Shown here: one piece after another, positions 42,036 through 51,788 of the stretch
Position numbering within the stretch: the stretch's first letter is position 1
Layout: the number at the start of each line of letters is the position of its first letter
Assembly (NCBI GenBank): GCA_023390655.1
Contig: JAEWCL010000022.1
Span: 22,341-86,340 of the forward strand
Direction of reading: 5' to 3'
Source of the DNA: Bacillota bacterium
GTDB taxonomy: Bacteria > Bacillota > Clostridia > Christensenellales > CAG-138
Length of the DNA: 64,000 nucleotides
Translations under genes and position numbers: made by a program
Notes under the pieces: model-generated
Seen by the model: only the letters and a program-made list of their open reading frames with translations
Database searches by the model: none
Told to the model about the DNA's origin: nothing

Positions 42036-42169
42036 ATGTGAAGATTTTTTATATCATGAAAAACAGGACTGCATCCAAGGCGAACGGGCTGTTGGATGGT
42101 GCGTTCCTGTTTGGAATTGTAGGTATCGCTTGTATCGCCTGACGTCAGGCGGAAGAGGTGGCTAGAGAG

Positions 42170-43498
42170 ATGAAGAGAACACGCAGGCGTCAAACCCTGT
42201 ATGCTTCCAACTATACTGCGCCACGCCGCCGCTACTCGCGCCTAAGGAGCGGAACGCTGCTGCGCAAACTGACCTCTGCGCTTTCCGCTGCGGGGATATT
42301 TGTGCTGCACATTCTCGCATTCCCCTTCACCGCATTTTCCCTGCTGTTCCAGAAACAACAAAAGGCGAGCCGCGCGTTTGCGCCCGTGGAGCTGTCCGCA
42401 GACAGCGCGGGCATGGAAGCGCCGGAAGCGCCTATCCGCGCAAGCCGCGCGCCGGTCGCTATCCCCGCTGCAAGCATCCGCCTGCACCGCATCGTGTCCT
42501 TGTGCCTTGTTTGCGCCACCGCCCTTTCCGCGCTATTCTTGGGTTGGGCAATCGCGTACAGTGATTCCTCCATCCCCGTCACGGTTATTGCAGGCGGGCA
42601 GACGCACAGCATCCTCACCAAGGCGGAAACAGTGGAAGACTTGCTCGTTACCAACGGCATTGCTTTCAATCAGGATGACATGCTCAATTATGAACCTTCC
42701 TCCGCGTTGTCGCCCGGTATGGAAGTCACCGTAAGCGCCCCGTTCCCGGTTGCCGTCGCCTCCGGCGGGGAAGTTTCCATTTTAAACATGCATGAGGGCA
42801 GCGTGGGCGCGGCTTTAGAGCTTGCGGGCGTCACCTATGACTATGACGATGAACTGACCGCCCTCCCCTACGCAGACGTGGAACCGGGCATGCTGATCCG
42901 CCACATCAGCGTGGAAACGGAATACAAGACGGTGGACGAGGTCATTGAATACGATGAGGAAATCATCAAGAACAAAGACGCCTATATCGGCATCGACAAG
43001 CTGGTTACCAAAGGCGAAAACGGCGAAAAACGCACGGTCAGGCGCATTGTTTACCGGGACGGCGTGCTCTCTTCCCGCGAGATCATGAACCAGATCATTT
43101 TGAAGGCAGCGGTGGATGAGGTCAAAATCGTCGGTACCAAGATCCGCTACCAGACCAAGCTCACTGGCGATACCCGCATCTGGAAGCCGAAGCCCACAAA
43201 GGACGACATCAAAAAGACGCTTGTGGCGGAGGAAGTCACCGCCTATACGCACACCGGCAGGCGCACCTCCACAGGCCGCCGGCCCAGGGTAGGCTATGTA
43301 GCTGTCAACCCCAACGTCATCCCCTACGGCACAAAGCTGTATATTCCCGGCTACGGCTACTGCACCGCGCAGGATACCGGCGCTTTCCGCCATGAAAACG
43401 GCGGCAGCAAAAACCAAATTGATTTGTTTATGGAGACGGAAGCAGAATGCAAGAAATGGGGCCGCAAGCGCAACCTCACCATCTATATCCTCAAATGA
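42170..43498 (+). CDS. Cell-surface DUF348/G5/3D-domain protein (YabE-like)
   Basis: 442 residues from ATG 42170; GTG 42158 is an in-frame alternative. A basic N-terminus and one transmembrane segment near 105-130 anchor it outside the cell. Two ubiquitin-like DUF348 repeats (VTVIAGGQTHSILTKAETV... and the following VAVASGGEVSILNMHEGS) and a G5 domain (VETEYKTVDEVIEYDEEII) precede a C-terminal 3D domain with its three Asp: VNPNVIPYGTKLYI, AQDTGA and IDLFM. 3D domains resemble lytic transglycosylases of the MltA/EXLX type, so the protein likely cleaves peptidoglycan during growth or resuscitation. The stop overlaps the rsmA start, an order conserved as yabE-rnmV-ksgA in Bacilli. Confidence 0.88.
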   Translation: MKRTRRRQTLYASNYTAPRRRYSRLRSGTLLRKLTSALSAAGIFVLHILAFPFTAFSLLFQKQQKASRAFAPVELSADSAGMEAPEAPIRASRAPVAIPAASIRLHRIVSLCLVCATALSALFLGWAIAYSDSSIPVTVIAGGQTHSILTKAETVEDLLVTNGIAFNQDDMLNYEPSSALSPGMEVTVSAPFPVAVASGGEVSILNMHEGSVGAALELAGVTYDYDDELTALPYADVEPGMLIRHISVETEYKTVDEVIEYDEEIIKNKDAYIGIDKLVTKGENGEKRTVRRIVYRDGVLSSREIMNQIILKAAVDEVKIVGTKIRYQTKLTGDTRIWKPKPTKDDIKKTLVAEEVTAYTHTGRRTSTGRRPRVGYVAVNPNVIPYGTKLYIPGYGYCTAQDTGAFRHENGGSKNQIDLFMETEAECKKWGRKRNLTIYILK

Positions 43499-44346
43499 AC
43501 GCGCCCGCTTTTATACATCCCCTGTGCGCACCCGCAGGCATCAAGGAGCGGCTCGCCGCCTTCGGCCTCACGCCCAACAAGGGGCTGGGGCAGAATTTTT
43601 TATCGGATGAAGGTCTGCGCGATACGCTCATCGACGCCATGCGGATCGACGGGTTGCCGGTGCTTGAAATCGGCCCCGGCCTTGGCGCGCTTACAGAAGC
43701 GCTGCTAAAGCGCGCATCCTGCGTCACCGCTGTAGAGAAGGACGCGGCCATGGTGCGCGTGCTGCAAGAGACGCTCCCTTCTCCAAAGCTTACGCTCATA
43801 CAGGGCGATATTCTGAAGGTTGATCTTGCCGCCCTGCACCAAGCCTTTGGCGGTCCGTTTGCGGTGGCGGGCAACCTTCCCTATTACATCACAACACCCA
43901 TCGTGCTGATGCTGCTCGGATGCAATCTGCCGCTCATCAGCATGACGTTGATGCTGCAGCAAGAGGCGGCGGAGCGCTTCTTTGCCCGCCCGAACGGACG
44001 GGTATACGGCCCGCTGGCCGCCGCCGCGCAATGCGGCTATACGGTGGAGGAAATTTTAAAACTCCCGCCCTCCGCCTACTATCCGCAGCCGGACGTCCAC
44101 TCCGCCGTGGTGCGGCTTGCTGCAAAAGAACACGCACTGCCGGAGGGCTTCCTTGTGTTCCTGCAACGCGCGTTCTCGATGCGCAGAAAGACACTTGTCA
44201 ACAATTTGTTGTCCGCAGGGTATCCGCGCGCACAGATACACGAAGCGTTCGCCGGCATGCAGCTTGCGGAAAACATCCGCACTGAGGCGCTGGAGCCGGA
44301 GGCGCTCCTGGCGCTCTATATACTGCTATCCGCCCGTTCCGGCTGA
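43495..44346 (+). CDS. rsmA: 16S rRNA dimethyladenosine methyltransferase RsmA/KsgA
   Basis: 283 residues from ATG 43495, which overlaps the previous stop (ATGA); a longer frame begins inside the neighbour. SAM motif I VLEIGPGLGALT, the acidic loop end VEKDAAM, catalytic NLPYYITTP and the C-terminal QRAFSMRRKTLVNNL are diagnostic. It dimethylates the two adjacent adenines near the 3' end of 16S rRNA, a late step of small-subunit assembly. Confidence 0.95.
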   Translation: MNAPAFIHPLCAPAGIKERLAAFGLTPNKGLGQNFLSDEGLRDTLIDAMRIDGLPVLEIGPGLGALTEALLKRASCVTAVEKDAAMVRVLQETLPSPKLTLIQGDILKVDLAALHQAFGGPFAVAGNLPYYITTPIVLMLLGCNLPLISMTLMLQQEAAERFFARPNGRVYGPLAAAAQCGYTVEEILKLPPSAYYPQPDVHSAVVRLAAKEHALPEGFLVFLQRAFSMRRKTLVNNLLSAGYPRAQIHEAFAGMQLAENIRTEALEPEALLALYILLSARSG

Positions 44347-44356
44347 CCGTATCCCG

Positions 44357-46474
44357 TTACGCCAAGCCAAACAGCCGCGCCAGATTTGCAACCAGGGCGC
44401 AGGCAACAAGCCCAAATACCGTAGGCAACAGGAAACTGACAGCAGTCCATTTAAGGCTGCCGGTTTCCTTTTTTATGGTCAAAAGTGCGGTCGAGCACGG
44501 CCAGTGCATCAGGCAGAACAGCACCACGCAGACAGCCGTCACCCAAGTCCAGCCGTTCTGGGTGAGCAATGTGGAAAGCGAAGCAAGCGAGTCGTATTCC
44601 ATCAGGCTGCCCTTGGAGAGATACGCCATCAGCGCAATGGGAATGACGATTTCATTTGCCGGCAATCCCAGAAGAAACGCCATGAATATCACGCCGTCCA
44701 TGCCGAAGAACCGGGCGAACGGATCAAAAAATGTCGTGCCATGCGCAAGCAGCGTCAGCCCTCCCACCTGCACATTCGCCAGAATCCAGATCACAAGCCC
44801 GGCAGGCGCTGCGACCGCCGCCGCGCGGCCCAGCACAAACAGCGTGCGGTCAAAGATCGACCGGACAATAACTTTGCCGATCTGCGGCATGCGGTATGGC
44901 GGAAGCTCCAGCGTAAAGGCGGAGGGCTCTCCCTTTAACATGGTCTTTGAAAGCATCCATGAAGACAGGAACGCCATCATGATGCCAAGCGCGATGATCG
45001 CCGTCAGCAACAGCGCCGCAATCACATTGTCTCCGGGCCGCGCCGCGGTACCCACAAAGAAGATCGTGAGTATGGCAATAAGCGTGGGAAATCGCCCGTT
45101 GCAAGGTGCAAAGTTGTTGGTCAGGATTGCAATCAACCGCTCCCGCGGGCTGTCGATAATCCGGCACCCCACCACGCCCGCGGCGTTGCACCCGAACCCC
45201 ATGCAATGCGTGAGCGATTGCTTTCCACAGGCGTTGCATTTGCGGAACCGGTGATCGAGATTGAACGCGATGCGTGGCAGCACGCCCACATCCTCAAGAA
45301 GCGTAAACAGCGGAAAGAAGATCGCCATGGGCGGCAGCATCACGGCGACGACCCAGGCAAGCGCCCGGTATACGCCATCGACCAGCATCCCCTGCAGCCA
45401 TACGGGCGTTCCCAGGGCAATCAGCCCATCCATCATCCGGTCGCCGATCCAGAATAGCCCCTGTGAAAGCAGGCGGGATGGGACGTTTGCGCCCGCGATG
45501 GTAATATAAAACACCACCGCAAGCATCAGCAGCATGATGAGCGTGCCCGTCCATTTGCCGGTGAGGAGTTTATCCAGTTTCCACTGCCGCTGCTGATACG
45601 GTGTTGCGGGTTGTGTGACGCACGCCGCCGCAAGGCGTTCCGCCTCCGCGTACAGCCCCGCAACCAGTGCGTCCTCCAAATTGTCGCATCCGGCGTTTTG
45701 CAGTAACGCCTGCGCCCCGGCGAGCGGCTCCTGCAATACCGCTTTGAGATCAAGCCCAAGCTGTTCCTTGATGCGCTTTAACAATGTTTCGTCGCCTTCG
45801 AGCAGCTTGAGCGCCGTAAACCGGGGCGGCAGGCGTTTGAGCGAAAGCGCCTCTACAGCAGGCTCCAGCAGTGCCACAGCTTCCTCCACCGCAGGCGCGT
45901 ACCGGACGGTATATGGGGCCTGCTCCCCGCGGGCGGCAACCTCCTCCACGCGCGCCATCAATTCCGTAAGCCCCTTTCCTTCCCGCGCGGAAGTCCCCAC
46001 CACCGGTACGCCGAGCATTTGTTCCAGTGCTATCAGGTCAAGGGTGACGCCCTTCTTTTTTGCCTCATCCATCAGGTTGACGCATACGACGGCGCGCGGC
46101 GCAAGCTCGAGCGTTTGCAGCACAAGGTTCAGGTTGCGCTCAAGGCAGGTGGCATCGCACACCACCACTGCCGCCTGCGCCGAACCAAAAAGGAGAAAAT
46201 CCCGTGCAATCTCCTCCTCCGCCGAGTGCGCCATGAGCGAATACGTGCCGGGCAGGTCCACAAGCACATACCCCGTGCCGTTATGGACCGTGCGCCCCTG
46301 TGCGCTTGCCACCGTTTTCCCTGGCCAATTCCCCGTATGCTGACGCATACCGGTTAACGTATTGAATACGGTAGACTTGCCGACATTGGGGTTGCCTGCA
46401 AGGGCAATTACCCTATCCGTTTCGCTTTCCCTGTGTATCTCCAAAATCGGTGCCTGCTTGAACTGCTCTTCCAT
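44357..46474 (-). CDS. feoB: Ferrous iron transporter FeoB
   Basis: 705 residues. N-terminal G domain with G1 GNPNVGKS (27-34), G2-like TGNWPGKTV, G3 DLPGTYSL and G4 region NLMDE (an N-x-x-D form), a helical GDI domain, then about ten membrane segments with the gate motif GCNAAGVVGCRII and the second half CNGRFPTLIAI. It imports Fe2+ under anaerobic conditions. It follows feoA by nine bases and converges on rsmA. Confidence 0.95.
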   Translation of the reverse strand: MEEQFKQAPILEIHRESETDRVIALAGNPNVGKSTVFNTLTGMRQHTGNWPGKTVASAQGRTVHNGTGYVLVDLPGTYSLMAHSAEEEIARDFLLFGSAQAAVVVCDATCLERNLNLVLQTLELAPRAVVCVNLMDEAKKKGVTLDLIALEQMLGVPVVGTSAREGKGLTELMARVEEVAARGEQAPYTVRYAPAVEEAVALLEPAVEALSLKRLPPRFTALKLLEGDETLLKRIKEQLGLDLKAVLQEPLAGAQALLQNAGCDNLEDALVAGLYAEAERLAAACVTQPATPYQQRQWKLDKLLTGKWTGTLIMLLMLAVVFYITIAGANVPSRLLSQGLFWIGDRMMDGLIALGTPVWLQGMLVDGVYRALAWVVAVMLPPMAIFFPLFTLLEDVGVLPRIAFNLDHRFRKCNACGKQSLTHCMGFGCNAAGVVGCRIIDSPRERLIAILTNNFAPCNGRFPTLIAILTIFFVGTAARPGDNVIAALLLTAIIALGIMMAFLSSWMLSKTMLKGEPSAFTLELPPYRMPQIGKVIVRSIFDRTLFVLGRAAAVAAPAGLVIWILANVQVGGLTLLAHGTTFFDPFARFFGMDGVIFMAFLLGLPANEIVIPIALMAYLSKGSLMEYDSLASLSTLLTQNGWTWVTAVCVVLFCLMHWPCSTALLTIKKETGSLKWTAVSFLLPTVFGLVACALVANLARLFGLA

Positions 46475-46483
46475 TCCCGCCCC

Positions 46484-46714
46484 CTAAACCGGCATTAGCC
46501 GAACGGTGGACGCATCCTCATTGCGCAGCGCCACCACCGCCCCGCGGATAAAATACGCCTTGGGATCGCCCGAAGGCGCTTCATACAGGCATGTGGCGCA
46601 AGCGCCGGGCGTCAGCCCCATATCTAAAAGCCGCCTGCGCATCGTATCATTTGCATAAAGCGCCGCGATCCGTACGGCCATGCCCACAGGAGCCTGTAAC
46701 AGACTTTCCATCAT
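46484..46714 (-). CDS. feoA: FeoA-family iron transport accessory protein
   Basis: 76 residues from ATG 46714 with AGGAAGAG before it; the frame upstream to 46783 carries no domain. SH3-like FeoA fold: GMAVRIAALYAND, RRRLLDMGLTPGACATCL, AYFIRGAVVALRNEDASTV. It is thought to bind and activate FeoB. Confidence 0.92.
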   Translation of the reverse strand: MMESLLQAPVGMAVRIAALYANDTMRRRLLDMGLTPGACATCLYEAPSGDPKAYFIRGAVVALRNEDASTVRLMPV

Positions 46715-46834
46715 ACTCTTCCTGGTCCTTTCATATGTTGCATTAAACGGGCGGCCCCTTGCCCCATCGTTGCGCGGGTGCAAGGAAGTTTCCCTTATGC
46801 AATACTATGCGGCGGGGGAAAGAAGGGTGAGACA

Positions 46835-47272
46835 ATGAAAAGTGAATTCCGCACGCTGGACGGTTATGACCGCATGCAAAAGCGCGACATTACGCGCACG
46901 ATGGAAGATTATCTGGAAATGATCTGCCGCCTTGCGCGCATGGACCCCGTGATCCGCGTGCAGGCGATCGCGGAAAGCCTGAACGTCAAGCCTTCCTCCG
47001 TTACAAAAATGGTGCAGCAGCTTGCCGCGCGCGGATTTGTGGAATACCACCCTTACGCCTATCTCAAGCTGACGCCGCATGGGGAAGCGGAGGGAAATTA
47101 TCTCCTGTACCGGCACGATGTACTGCACGAATTCCTCTGCCTGTTGAACGGCGTGCCTGAAGACCTTGCACAGGTGGAGCAGATCGAGCATTTCTTTGAC
47201 CGCCGGACGGTGGAGAATATTGAACAGCTCGTGATCCGGATGCGGGCGGAACAGCTTGGGCCAAAAGAATAA
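46835..47272 (+). CDS. DtxR/MntR-family metal-dependent regulator
   Basis: 145 residues from ATG 46835 (GAAGGGTGAG upstream). N-terminal winged helix TRTMEDYLEMICRL... RVQAIAESLNVKPSSVTKMVQQLAARGFVEYHPYAYLKLTPHG and a dimerisation region with metal ligands His and Glu (HDVLHEFL, VEQIEHFF). No SH3 domain, as in MntR/IdeR-short forms. It is divergent from feoAB and is the likely iron- or manganese-responsive repressor of that operon. Confidence 0.9.
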   Translation: MKSEFRTLDGYDRMQKRDITRTMEDYLEMICRLARMDPVIRVQAIAESLNVKPSSVTKMVQQLAARGFVEYHPYAYLKLTPHGEAEGNYLLYRHDVLHEFLCLLNGVPEDLAQVEQIEHFFDRRTVENIEQLVIRMRAEQLGPKE

Positions 47273-47305
47273 AAAAGGGACTGCAATTGCAGTCCCTTTT
47301 GGTTT
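47273..47305. terminator. Bidirectional terminator between the DtxR gene and the Bce permease gene
   Basis: AAAAGGGACTGCAA / TTGCAGTCCCTTTT is a perfect palindrome, with T-runs on both strands. Confidence 0.85.
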
Positions 47306-47316
47306 TTCTTGCAACC

Positions 47317-49023
47317 CTATCTTCTTACCATCCGGAAATATACATTCGCCGTCTGCCGGTAAACGATCAGATACGCCAGCGCGAACACCGCCGTCGTCAC
47401 CAAAATGCAGCCCATGGTCAGCGCCCGGTCATAGAGCAGGAACGCCTCAAGCATGGTGGAGATCATGTTGCTTGCGGCCAGGATATGCATCAGCGCGCCG
47501 ACAAGCGGCAGGAAAAACACCCACAAAATCTGCTTGTTGATGGTATGCTTCACCTCCACATCCGGCATGCCCACCTTTTGCAGGATTTCAAAGCGCTCCT
47601 TGTCCTCCTGCCCTTCCGTGACCTGTTTGAAATAGATCATCAGCACCGTTACCGCAAGGAACAGCACCCCAAAGAACGCGCCCAGGAACAGAAGTCCCCC
47701 ATAGACGCCATAACCTTCGGTACGGGCGGAATAAATATCGCTGATGCTGCGGATTTCTCCATATTCTTTGAGCATCGCATCCTCGAATGCGGATACGAAC
47801 GCCATGCCGTCCTGCTCCGTACCCTTGATATCCAGCATCAGCATCCCGTCGAGCACCAGGGCGCTTTTGAGCTGCACAAATTCGGAATCTTCCCTGCGCA
47901 CGATTTTGCCCATGTTGTTTTTCGGGGCGTTTTCGGGCGTTACCAGCTTTTCCGGCGCGCCCTCCAATTCTACATGGTGCTCCGGCGCAAGCTGCCCCAG
48001 CAGCGCATCCACTTTGGCGTATTCAGATGCATTGAGATTTTTTAGCGAGATACGGAGGTCATACGGATGCTCCCCCCGCAAAATCTGCTCCTGCCCAAGA
48101 TAGAGCGCGGAGGTGCCGGATACCGTCACAATCAGCATGGTGGAAAAAATGCAGATCGTGGCGAGGCCGCGCGCGTTCTGCCGCATGCGGTGGAACATGG
48201 AGGAGATGGAAATAAAATTTTCCGGCTTGTAGTAGAGCGCCTTGTTGCGCCTGAGCACCCGCAAAAACGCGATGCTTCCCGCGCCAAAGAGCAGATATGT
48301 CGCAATGATCACCACAAACGCCGCAGGGAAAAACAGCCCCATGGCCACCCCCATGTTGTTGCAGGTGATGGCAATAAAGTATGCGCCGCCCAGAAGGATC
48401 AGCCCCATGACGGCCGAAAGCGCAACGGACTTGGACTCCTTTTCCCCCCTGCGGTCGCTTTTCAATAGCTCCGCCGTATTCGCGACACGGATGCGGATGC
48501 CGTTATACAATGACGTTGACACAAACACGGCAAAAAACAGCAGGATGGTCCCCACAAACGCCAGCCACGGCAGCACAAACGTGCTGCCCTCCACCGCGCG
48601 CAGCATATGCATCAGCAGCAGGAAGAGCAACCGCCCGACCACCATGCCAAGCACGATCCCCGCAGCAACGCCCGTACCCACCACAATGAGGTTTTCCCCC
48701 CGCAGCACGCGCGCGACCTGCCTCCGGTTCATGCCCAGCACGCTGTAGAGCCCAAACTCCTTTTTCCGGCGTTTGACCAAGAACGCGTTGACATAGAGCA
48801 TGAAGAAATACGCGAATATGGTGAACACCACGATGCCCGCCGTAAAAATCGCCTGGGCCGTCGCGCCGCCCGGCAGGTTCTTCAGCCCCGGCGAGAAGAT
48901 CATGGCGAGTATCAAAAAATACACGCCGCTGATGATGGCCGTCGCTAAAAAATATGGCACATAGACCTGGCGGCTGCGCATGACGTTTGCGCGCGCGAGC
49001 TTGAAATAGAACCCCTTATTCAT
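47317..49023 (-). CDS. BceB-type ABC permease (antimicrobial peptide resistance)
   Basis: 568 residues from ATG 49023, which overlaps the ATPase stop; the longer frame to 49167 is antisense to nothing but lies inside the ATPase gene. Ten hydrophobic segments are visible, with the large extracellular domain between segments seven and eight (about 395-500) and two FtsX-like regions, as in BceB. That extracellular part is shorter than in BceB of Bacillus. The protein should free cell-wall precursors from peptide antibiotics and signal to the kinase upstream. Confidence 0.88.
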   Translation of the reverse strand: MNKGFYFKLARANVMRSRQVYVPYFLATAIISGVYFLILAMIFSPGLKNLPGGATAQAIFTAGIVVFTIFAYFFMLYVNAFLVKRRKKEFGLYSVLGMNRRQVARVLRGENLIVVGTGVAAGIVLGMVVGRLLFLLLMHMLRAVEGSTFVLPWLAFVGTILLFFAVFVSTSLYNGIRIRVANTAELLKSDRRGEKESKSVALSAVMGLILLGGAYFIAITCNNMGVAMGLFFPAAFVVIIATYLLFGAGSIAFLRVLRRNKALYYKPENFISISSMFHRMRQNARGLATICIFSTMLIVTVSGTSALYLGQEQILRGEHPYDLRISLKNLNASEYAKVDALLGQLAPEHHVELEGAPEKLVTPENAPKNNMGKIVRREDSEFVQLKSALVLDGMLMLDIKGTEQDGMAFVSAFEDAMLKEYGEIRSISDIYSARTEGYGVYGGLLFLGAFFGVLFLAVTVLMIYFKQVTEGQEDKERFEILQKVGMPDVEVKHTINKQILWVFFLPLVGALMHILAASNMISTMLEAFLLYDRALTMGCILVTTAVFALAYLIVYRQTANVYFRMVRR

Positions 49024-49783
49024 TTGCCGCGCCCCCATCCTCCAGCACGGCGAGGTTGTGGATGATGCGCTCATAGAACGCGCGGTTGTTGTCCTCCCCC
49101 CGGTAAAGCTGGCTGAAAATTTCGCCGTCCCGGATAAACAGCACCCGGCCCGCGTGGCTTGCGGCAAGCGCGCTGTGCGTCACCATCAATATGGTGCGGC
49201 CCTTTTTGTTAAGCTCTCCAAACAAGCTTAAAAGATTGGCGGAAGAGCGGGAATCCAAAGCCCCCGTCGGTTCATCTGCAAGCAGCAGCTGCGGGTTTGT
49301 GATAATGGCGCGGCCCACCGCCGCGCGCTGCTTTTCGCCGCCGGACACCTCATACGGGTATTTATTGAGCAGCTCCACAATGCGAAGCTCCTGCGCGATG
49401 GGCATCAGCCGCGCTTCCATCTCCGCAACCGGCGTCCGCTTCAATACCAGCGGCAGCAGGATATTGTCCTTTAAGGAGAACGTATCCAGCAGGTTGAAAT
49501 CCTGGAATACGAACCCAAGGTTGTCGCGCCGGAATTCCGAAAGCTCCCGCTCCGGGACCGCCTTGAGGCTGCGCCCGGAAAGGTACACATCGCCGCCGCT
49601 CGCCTTATCGAGCGATGCGATGATATTGAGCAGCGTCGATTTGCCGGAGCCGGACGGCCCCATGATGGCGACAAACTCGCCCGAAGCGACTTCAAAGCTG
49701 ACGTCGCGCAGCGCAACGCACTGCTTGAGTCCCAAACGCGTATTGAACACGCGCTTGACATGATCGATTTTCAACAGTTCCAT
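49016..49783 (-). CDS. BceA-type ABC transporter ATPase
   Basis: 255 residues. Walker A GPSGSGKST at 42-50, signature VSGGEKQR, Walker B LLLADEPTGALD and the H-loop VTHSALAA: the MacB/LolD/BceA type that pairs with FtsX-like permeases. Overlaps the permease gene by eight bases. The 255-base gap before it (49784-50038) has no gene. Confidence 0.93.
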   Translation of the reverse strand: MELLKIDHVKRVFNTRLGLKQCVALRDVSFEVASGEFVAIMGPSGSGKSTLLNIIASLDKASGGDVYLSGRSLKAVPERELSEFRRDNLGFVFQDFNLLDTFSLKDNILLPLVLKRTPVAEMEARLMPIAQELRIVELLNKYPYEVSGGEKQRAAVGRAIITNPQLLLADEPTGALDSRSSANLLSLFGELNKKGRTILMVTHSALAASHAGRVLFIRDGEIFSQLYRGEDNNRAFYERIIHNLAVLEDGGAANE

Positions 49784-50038
49784 AAGGTAAAGCCTCCTTT
49801 GCCCGATGGAAGAATCGTAGCAAATTCCCTATGCCCGCATCCATCGAACCGGCTTACAGTTTACAGCCGCTGCCTTACAGTTTTGTCACATTGGCATGGA
49901 ACGATATCTCTTGGACGTTAGGGGCGAATAAGGTGCCCATGGTTCTGAAAGCAATTTACAGGATTACTTTCTGCCTTGCAGGCACCGAACCCGCTTTTCT
50001 CCGAAAAGCACCTTGGGAATCCCATGCATCCTGCGCTA

Positions 50039-51076
50039 TCAGGAAAACACCTCCGCCTCCTGCCCGGGGAACTGCATCGTCACCCGGGTCCCCTTGCCCG
50101 GGGCGGAGGTCAGCTCCAGCCGGATACGCAGCGCATCCGCTACCCGGCGGGAAAGGTACAGCCCGATGCCGCTTGCCCGTTTATCGAGTCTCCCGTTGTA
50201 GCCGGTATATCCTTTTTCAAACACGCGCGGCATGTCCTCCGGCCGGATACCGCAGCCGGTATCTAAAAGGATGAGCACGCCGCCCTCCAGAGAGATCCGC
50301 ACACCGCCCTGCTGCGTATACTTCACGGCATTGGACAGCAACTGCTCAAACAGGAACGAAAACCACTTTGCATCGGTAAGAACTGTAGCATCCAGCTCCG
50401 CCACCTCGGCGGAAAGGCCTTTTGCGATAAACAGCGGCGCATACTTCCTAATACTTTCACGCACCAGGGGCTCAAGCCTGCAGGGGGATAGCACAAGGTC
50501 AGATGCGATGTCCGCCGCGCGCACATACTGCATGGCAAGCTCCGCATAGCGTTCCACCTCAAAGAGCTGGCGGCCAAGCAGCGCGCGGTCAACTTCCGGG
50601 CTTTGCAGCAACAGCCGCATGGCCGCGATCGGCGTCTTGATCTGGTGCATCCACAAAGTGAAATAGGAAATCGTCGCCCGGTGGGACATGGAAAGCTCCT
50701 CCTGCTCCTGCCGCGCGCGGGAGAGGTATCCGTCCGCAATTTCACAATAAAGCCGCTCCACGCAGTTGCCCCCTTCTGGCAGCAGCTGTTCAAACTCATC
50801 CAAATGTGCGCGGACTTCCATTAACGCCCGCAGCCGCCGAAGCATGGCAAAAAGATCAAACCCTATAATCAGGACAAACGCGAGAAACCCGAGCAGCGCG
50901 CTATACCGGATATCCCCCGCATTCGTACCGTTGAGCGCCCAGAAGCTTACCGTAAGCGCGTTGCTGAGCACATAAAACAAAAACAGCGTCTTGCGGTAAC
51001 CGATATACCGGAGTACGCCGCTCCAGAACGGCAGGCGCTTTTTCTCCCCCTTTGCCCGTCTATCCGCCTTGCCCAT
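50039..51076 (-). CDS. BceS-type intramembrane-sensing histidine kinase
   Basis: 345 residues from ATG 51076 (GGAGG nine bases before). Two transmembrane segments (about 30-50 and 60-80) enclose almost no extracellular loop, as in intramembrane-sensing kinases, and the phosphorylated His lies in WMHQIKTP (His144). ATPase boxes: LLSNAVKYTQQGG (N), LDTGCGIRPED (G1) and GIGLYLSRRVAD (G2). It depends on the BceAB transporter to detect the antibiotic. Confidence 0.92.
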   Translation of the reverse strand: MGKADRRAKGEKKRLPFWSGVLRYIGYRKTLFLFYVLSNALTVSFWALNGTNAGDIRYSALLGFLAFVLIIGFDLFAMLRRLRALMEVRAHLDEFEQLLPEGGNCVERLYCEIADGYLSRARQEQEELSMSHRATISYFTLWMHQIKTPIAAMRLLLQSPEVDRALLGRQLFEVERYAELAMQYVRAADIASDLVLSPCRLEPLVRESIRKYAPLFIAKGLSAEVAELDATVLTDAKWFSFLFEQLLSNAVKYTQQGGVRISLEGGVLILLDTGCGIRPEDMPRVFEKGYTGYNGRLDKRASGIGLYLSRRVADALRIRLELTSAPGKGTRVTMQFPGQEAEVFS

Positions 51077-51080
51077 CCCC

Positions 51081-51788
51081 TTATGCCTCCGCATCCGGCT
51101 CTTCGAGCAGTTGATAGCCTTCGCCCTTGCGGGTGACGATGCAGCCGGAAAGGCCAACGGGCTCGAGCTTGCGCCTGAGGCGGTTCATATTGACGGTAAG
51201 GGTGTTGTCGTCAATATAGCTGTCGCTGTCCCAAAGGCGCAGCATGATTTCCTCCCGGGATACCGTCTGCCCCTTATGGGTGAGCAGCAGCTGCAAAATG
51301 CGCAGTTCATTCTTCGTGAGCTCCAGCTTGCCGTCTTTGGTATACAGGCATCCTTCCCCGGCCGACAGCCGCGCGCCAAAGAACTCCGGCTCCTGCGGGG
51401 CCTGTCCGCCGCTTCTTCTCAATACGGCCTGCAGCTTTGCGATGAGCACCTCCATGGAAAATGGCTTTACAAGATAATCGTCCCCGCCCATCTGCATCGC
51501 CATCACGATATCCATATCCTCCGTGCGGGAGGAGATAAAGATCACAGGTACATCCGAACCCTTGCGGATTTCTGTGCACCAGTAATATCCGTTATAATAC
51601 GGAAGCGCGATATCCAGAAGTACAAGCTGCGGGCGGCATTGATGGAACGCCTGCATCACATCCGAAAAATCCTCCACCATGCATGGCGCATAGCCCCATT
51701 TTGTAAGCCCCTGCGCGATCAGCCCGGCAATGACGGCGTCGTCCTCCACAATCAGTACTTTGTACGCATCCGCTCCGGCACGCTGCAT
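51081..51788 (-). CDS. BceR-type response regulator (OmpR family)
   Basis: 235 residues. Receiver domain with acidic pocket EDD at 15-17, phosphorylated Asp59 in VLLDIALP, the Thr/Ser and Lys of FISSRTED and YLVKPFSME, then an OmpR winged-helix domain (ELTKNELRILQLLLTHKGQTVSREEIM, DDNTLTVNMNRLRRKL). It precedes the kinase by four bases and should activate the bceAB genes downstream. Confidence 0.94.
   Translation of the reverse strand: MQRAGADAYKVLIVEDDAVIAGLIAQGLTKWGYAPCMVEDFSDVMQAFHQCRPQLVLLDIALPYYNGYYWCTEIRKGSDVPVIFISSRTEDMDIVMAMQMGGDDYLVKPFSMEVLIAKLQAVLRRSGGQAPQEPEFFGARLSAGEGCLYTKDGKLELTKNELRILQLLLTHKGQTVSREEIMLRLWDSDSYIDDNTLTVNMNRLRRKLEPVGLSGCIVTRKGEGYQLLEEPDAEA

Noticed and set aside
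49784..50038. Small plus-strand gene between the Bce ATPase and kinase genes
   Set aside because: The frame starting at 49831 runs into the kinase gene antisense and lacks a ribosome site and recognisable domain.
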